From the NCBI GenBank assembly GCA_018402425.1, contig JAGYIZ010000005.1, forward strand, positions 1 through 64,000: 64,000 nt of DNA, in the 5' to 3' direction. How positions within the stretch are numbered: the first letter of the stretch is position 1; every line of letters starts with the position of its first letter. Made by a program: the position numbers and the translations under genes. Positions 62,301 to 64,000 of this stretch are shown in pieces. This DNA comes from Candidatus Atribacteria bacterium (GTDB taxonomy: Bacteria; Atribacterota; Phoenicimicrobiia; Phoenicimicrobiales; Stramentimicrobiaceae). The notes under the pieces were generated by a model. The model saw only the letters and a program-made list of their open reading frames with translations, made no database searches and was not told where the DNA came from.

Positions 62301-63343
62301 TTATAACTTTATTTTAGTAAATTTATCTTTTTCATTTTCACCCTTGCTATTTTGCAAAATGTCTTTTATTATCTCAGTTTGACTATTTTCACTCTCTTCA
62401 TAAGCGCGTATTATTTCTTTTACCAATCTATGTCTAACAACGTCTTTTTCTAGATAAACAAATTCAATACCTTCCAATATCCTTTAATATCTTGGAAATC
62501 TTGACTAATCCTGAGTTTTTTTTTTTTTCTGAGGTAAATCAATCTGAGTGATATCTCCCGTTACAATAATTTTTGATCGAAACCGAAACGAGTTAGAAAC
62601 ATTTTCATTTACCCCAAAGTCGTATTTTGGGCATCATCTAATATAATAAAAGAATTATTTAGTGTTCCCTACACTCGCATATAAGCTAAAGGTGCAATTT
62701 CAATAATTCCACGATCTAAATAATTCTGAAATTTATCGGTTGGCATCATCTCGTAAATAGCATCATACAAAGGTCTAAAATATGGATCAATTTTTTTCCA
62801 TAAAATCACCTGGCAAAAATCAGGACTCTCACCAGCTTCTACAACAGGTCTTATTAAAATTATTCTATCAACTTCTTTCTTCTTCAATGCAGAAATTGCA
62901 ATAGCAACTGCCAAATAAGTTTACCGCTTCCAGCTGGCCCAATTACAAATAAAATTTCATTATTATGTATTTTTTTCTAATATTTTCTTCTGTCCAAATG
63001 TTTTTGGCCTTATTATTTTATCTTTTTAAATACATGAATTGCTTCTTTATACAGTTCATCTAAATGAAATGTACTATTTTCTTTAAACATATCAATTTGA
63101 TACCTGACTTCTGATAGATCAACAGAATAACCTCCGCGTATAATAACCAATAAATCCTCAATAGCATTTTTAATTTTGCCTTATGAACATTATTTTTTTC
63201 TCCAGATATTGACAAAGTATTACTATTCCTCGTTGAGATATTTACTGATAATGTCTGGCTAATTAATTTTATTTTAGTATCAAGGTGACCAAAAGCTCCC
63301 TTAATTCATCTTTATTCTTTATAATAACTGATTCTTCAACCAT
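62301..63343 (-). pseudogene. phoH: PhoH-like ATPase, frame-disrupted
   Basis: Cytoplasmic P-loop ATPase of unclear function. The ATG at 63343 opens VEESVIIKNKDELRELL. An 82-codon clean stretch (62669-62914) reads AVAIAISALKKKEVDRIILI, RPVVEAGESPDF, KIDPYFRPLYDAIYEMMP and IIEIAPLAYMR. The Walker A GPAGSGKT-like sequence precedes it in another frame. The end reads FTKIKL before the stop at 62301. Many indels. Confidence 0.88.
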
Positions 63344-63389
63344 TTTATTTCCTCATTTATCAACTTAATATAATAATTGTTATACTTTA

Positions 63390-63421
63390 AATGATTTGAT
63401 ATCTTATATTATCAAATCATT
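63390..63421. promoter_or_regulatory. Perfect 12-bp hairpin upstream of phoH
   Basis: AATGATTTGATA (63390-63401) and TATCAAATCATT (63410-63421) form a perfect inverted repeat with an 8-base loop, 47 bases before the phoH ATG. It may be an operator or leader hairpin. The rest of the roughly 500-base gap to rpsU is AT-rich and, apart from the terminator below, shows nothing. Confidence 0.5.
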
Positions 63422-63744
63422 CTATCTTTAAATTTTAAATTATAATTTAATAATACTATTAAGCCAAAACATTATAACGAATTTTATTATATTTTGCAAA
63501 ATATAGATAAGTCTACACTATTTTATGTTAGAGAGCAAGTTCTAAGTATCTTTAAGTACCCCAGTAAATTTTACACTAACATATTAGTATTAAAATACAT
63601 TAGCATGTTTTACAATTAATTGAAATTGCACTGATTTATAACTATACAATATGCTTTATATATACTTTCTTCAAATTAGATAACTTCTTCTTTTAATATA
63701 ATCTTTCTGATTGAATTATTAAGTATTTTTAAAGATTATTTTCT

Positions 63745-63780
63745 AAAAAAAGAAGACTCAGTTATTTATATCTGACCTTC
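63745..63780 (-). terminator. Intrinsic terminator after rpsU
   Basis: On the minus strand GAAGGTCAG (63780-63772) pairs, with one bulge, with CTGAGTCTTC (63761-63752), followed by seven T. It lies about 90 bases after the rpsU stop and before phoH, so rpsU and phoH are probably separate transcripts here. Confidence 0.65.
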
Positions 63781-63872
63781 TGGTTTCTTTGTAAAAAGGT
63801 TATATTTAATCTCAATTATCTTCTAGTATTTTTTGACAATTTGATTAAATAATATCTCCTTTTGCATCTTCT

Positions 63873-64000
63873 TTAATTTTTATTTAAGAAAATTAATTCC
63901 TCCCTCTCCTTTTCTTTTTCTTTGAAATTTGCTATTAATTTTCTCTTTCTTCTTTCACTTGGTTTTCGTAGTATTCATGTGTCTCTTAATATCAGAGATA
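63873..64000 (-). pseudogene. rpsU: 30S ribosomal protein S21, C-terminal part, frame-disrupted, runs off the window
   Basis: Small basic ribosomal protein. One frame gives DIKRH, the next HEYYE, and a third RKPSERRKRKLIANFKEKE before the stop at 63873. Together these match the S21 end (RRHxYYEKPSERRKRK). The N-terminal half lies beyond 64000. rpsU upstream of phoH is a known arrangement, usually with yqeY between, which is absent here. Confidence 0.75.

Noticed and set aside
1-64000. tRNA or rRNA genes, prophage, transposase
   Set aside because: No cloverleaf with TTCRANNC arm, rRNA signature, phage structural motif or transposase DDE/HUH motif was seen on either strand; short RNAs in noisy segments could be missed.

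Overview
The window is an AT-rich bacterial chromosome segment made almost entirely of housekeeping genes, nearly all on the minus strand. Gene content and order resemble the conserved clusters of Bacillota and related deep lineages. One block runs fapR-acpP-rnc-smc-ftsY-ffh-rpsP-khpA-trmD-rplS-rnhB-yraN-comM-rpe-der-plsY-topA-xerC-hslV-hslU-rpsB-tsf-pyrH-frr-uppS-cdsA-dxr-rseP-ispG. A second runs rpsU-phoH-pgpH-ybeY-...-cdd-recO-glyQ-glyS-ppdK. The MEP isoprenoid genes, a membrane pyrophosphatase next to pyruvate phosphate dikinase, Pta and a TAXI-type TRAP transporter fit an anaerobe. An uncultured lineage (for example Atribacterota-like or a deep Bacillota relative) is a guess; there is no rRNA in the window to settle it.

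Layout. 1-16.2 kb: ftsZ, a GT2 glycosyltransferase, MEP and phospholipid genes (ispG, rseP, dxr, cdsA, uppS), the translation block frr-pyrH-tsf-rpsB, hslUV, xerC, topA and plsY; all frames are intact except uppS. 16.2-30.8 kb: der through rpmF, almost every gene broken by many small indels. 30.9-33.1 kb: intact pta and tmcAL. 33.1-35.7 kb: broken coaD, rsmD, rpmB and the distal part of ispH. 35.7-40.5 kb: intact start of ispH, then cmk, rluB, scpB, scpA, trpS and a site-2 protease. 40.5-55.6 kb: broken CCA/DHH/CBS nucleotidyltransferase, deoA, hppA, ppdK, glyS, glyQ, recO, cdd and a DUF3048 lipoprotein-like gene. 55.8-62.1 kb: intact TAXI-TRAP operon, ybeY and pgpH. 62.1-64 kb: broken phoH and rpsU.

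Two patterns stand out. First, intact and frameshifted segments alternate with sharp borders. The damaged genes include universally essential ones (acpP, smc, ffh, der, glyQS), and single-base corrections restore catalytic motifs. Uncorrected read error in patches of a mosaic assembly is therefore more likely than mass pseudogenisation.

Second, a dispersed modular repeat family sits between genes. It has a GC-rich small hairpin at one end, a second small hairpin, a variable middle, and a long AT-rich palindrome of up to 24-bp arms at the other end. At least nine two-part or partial copies plus two lone palindromes are present. Most lie just after stop codons, and in some cases the repeat supplies the stop. 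This is the best candidate for something undescribed here.

Functionally the genes cover chromosome segregation (smc, scpA, scpB, xerC, topA, ftsZ), protein export (ffh, ftsY, rseP), translation, isoprenoid and phospholipid precursors, pyrophosphate-linked energy metabolism (hppA, ppdK) and pyrimidine salvage (deoA, cdd).
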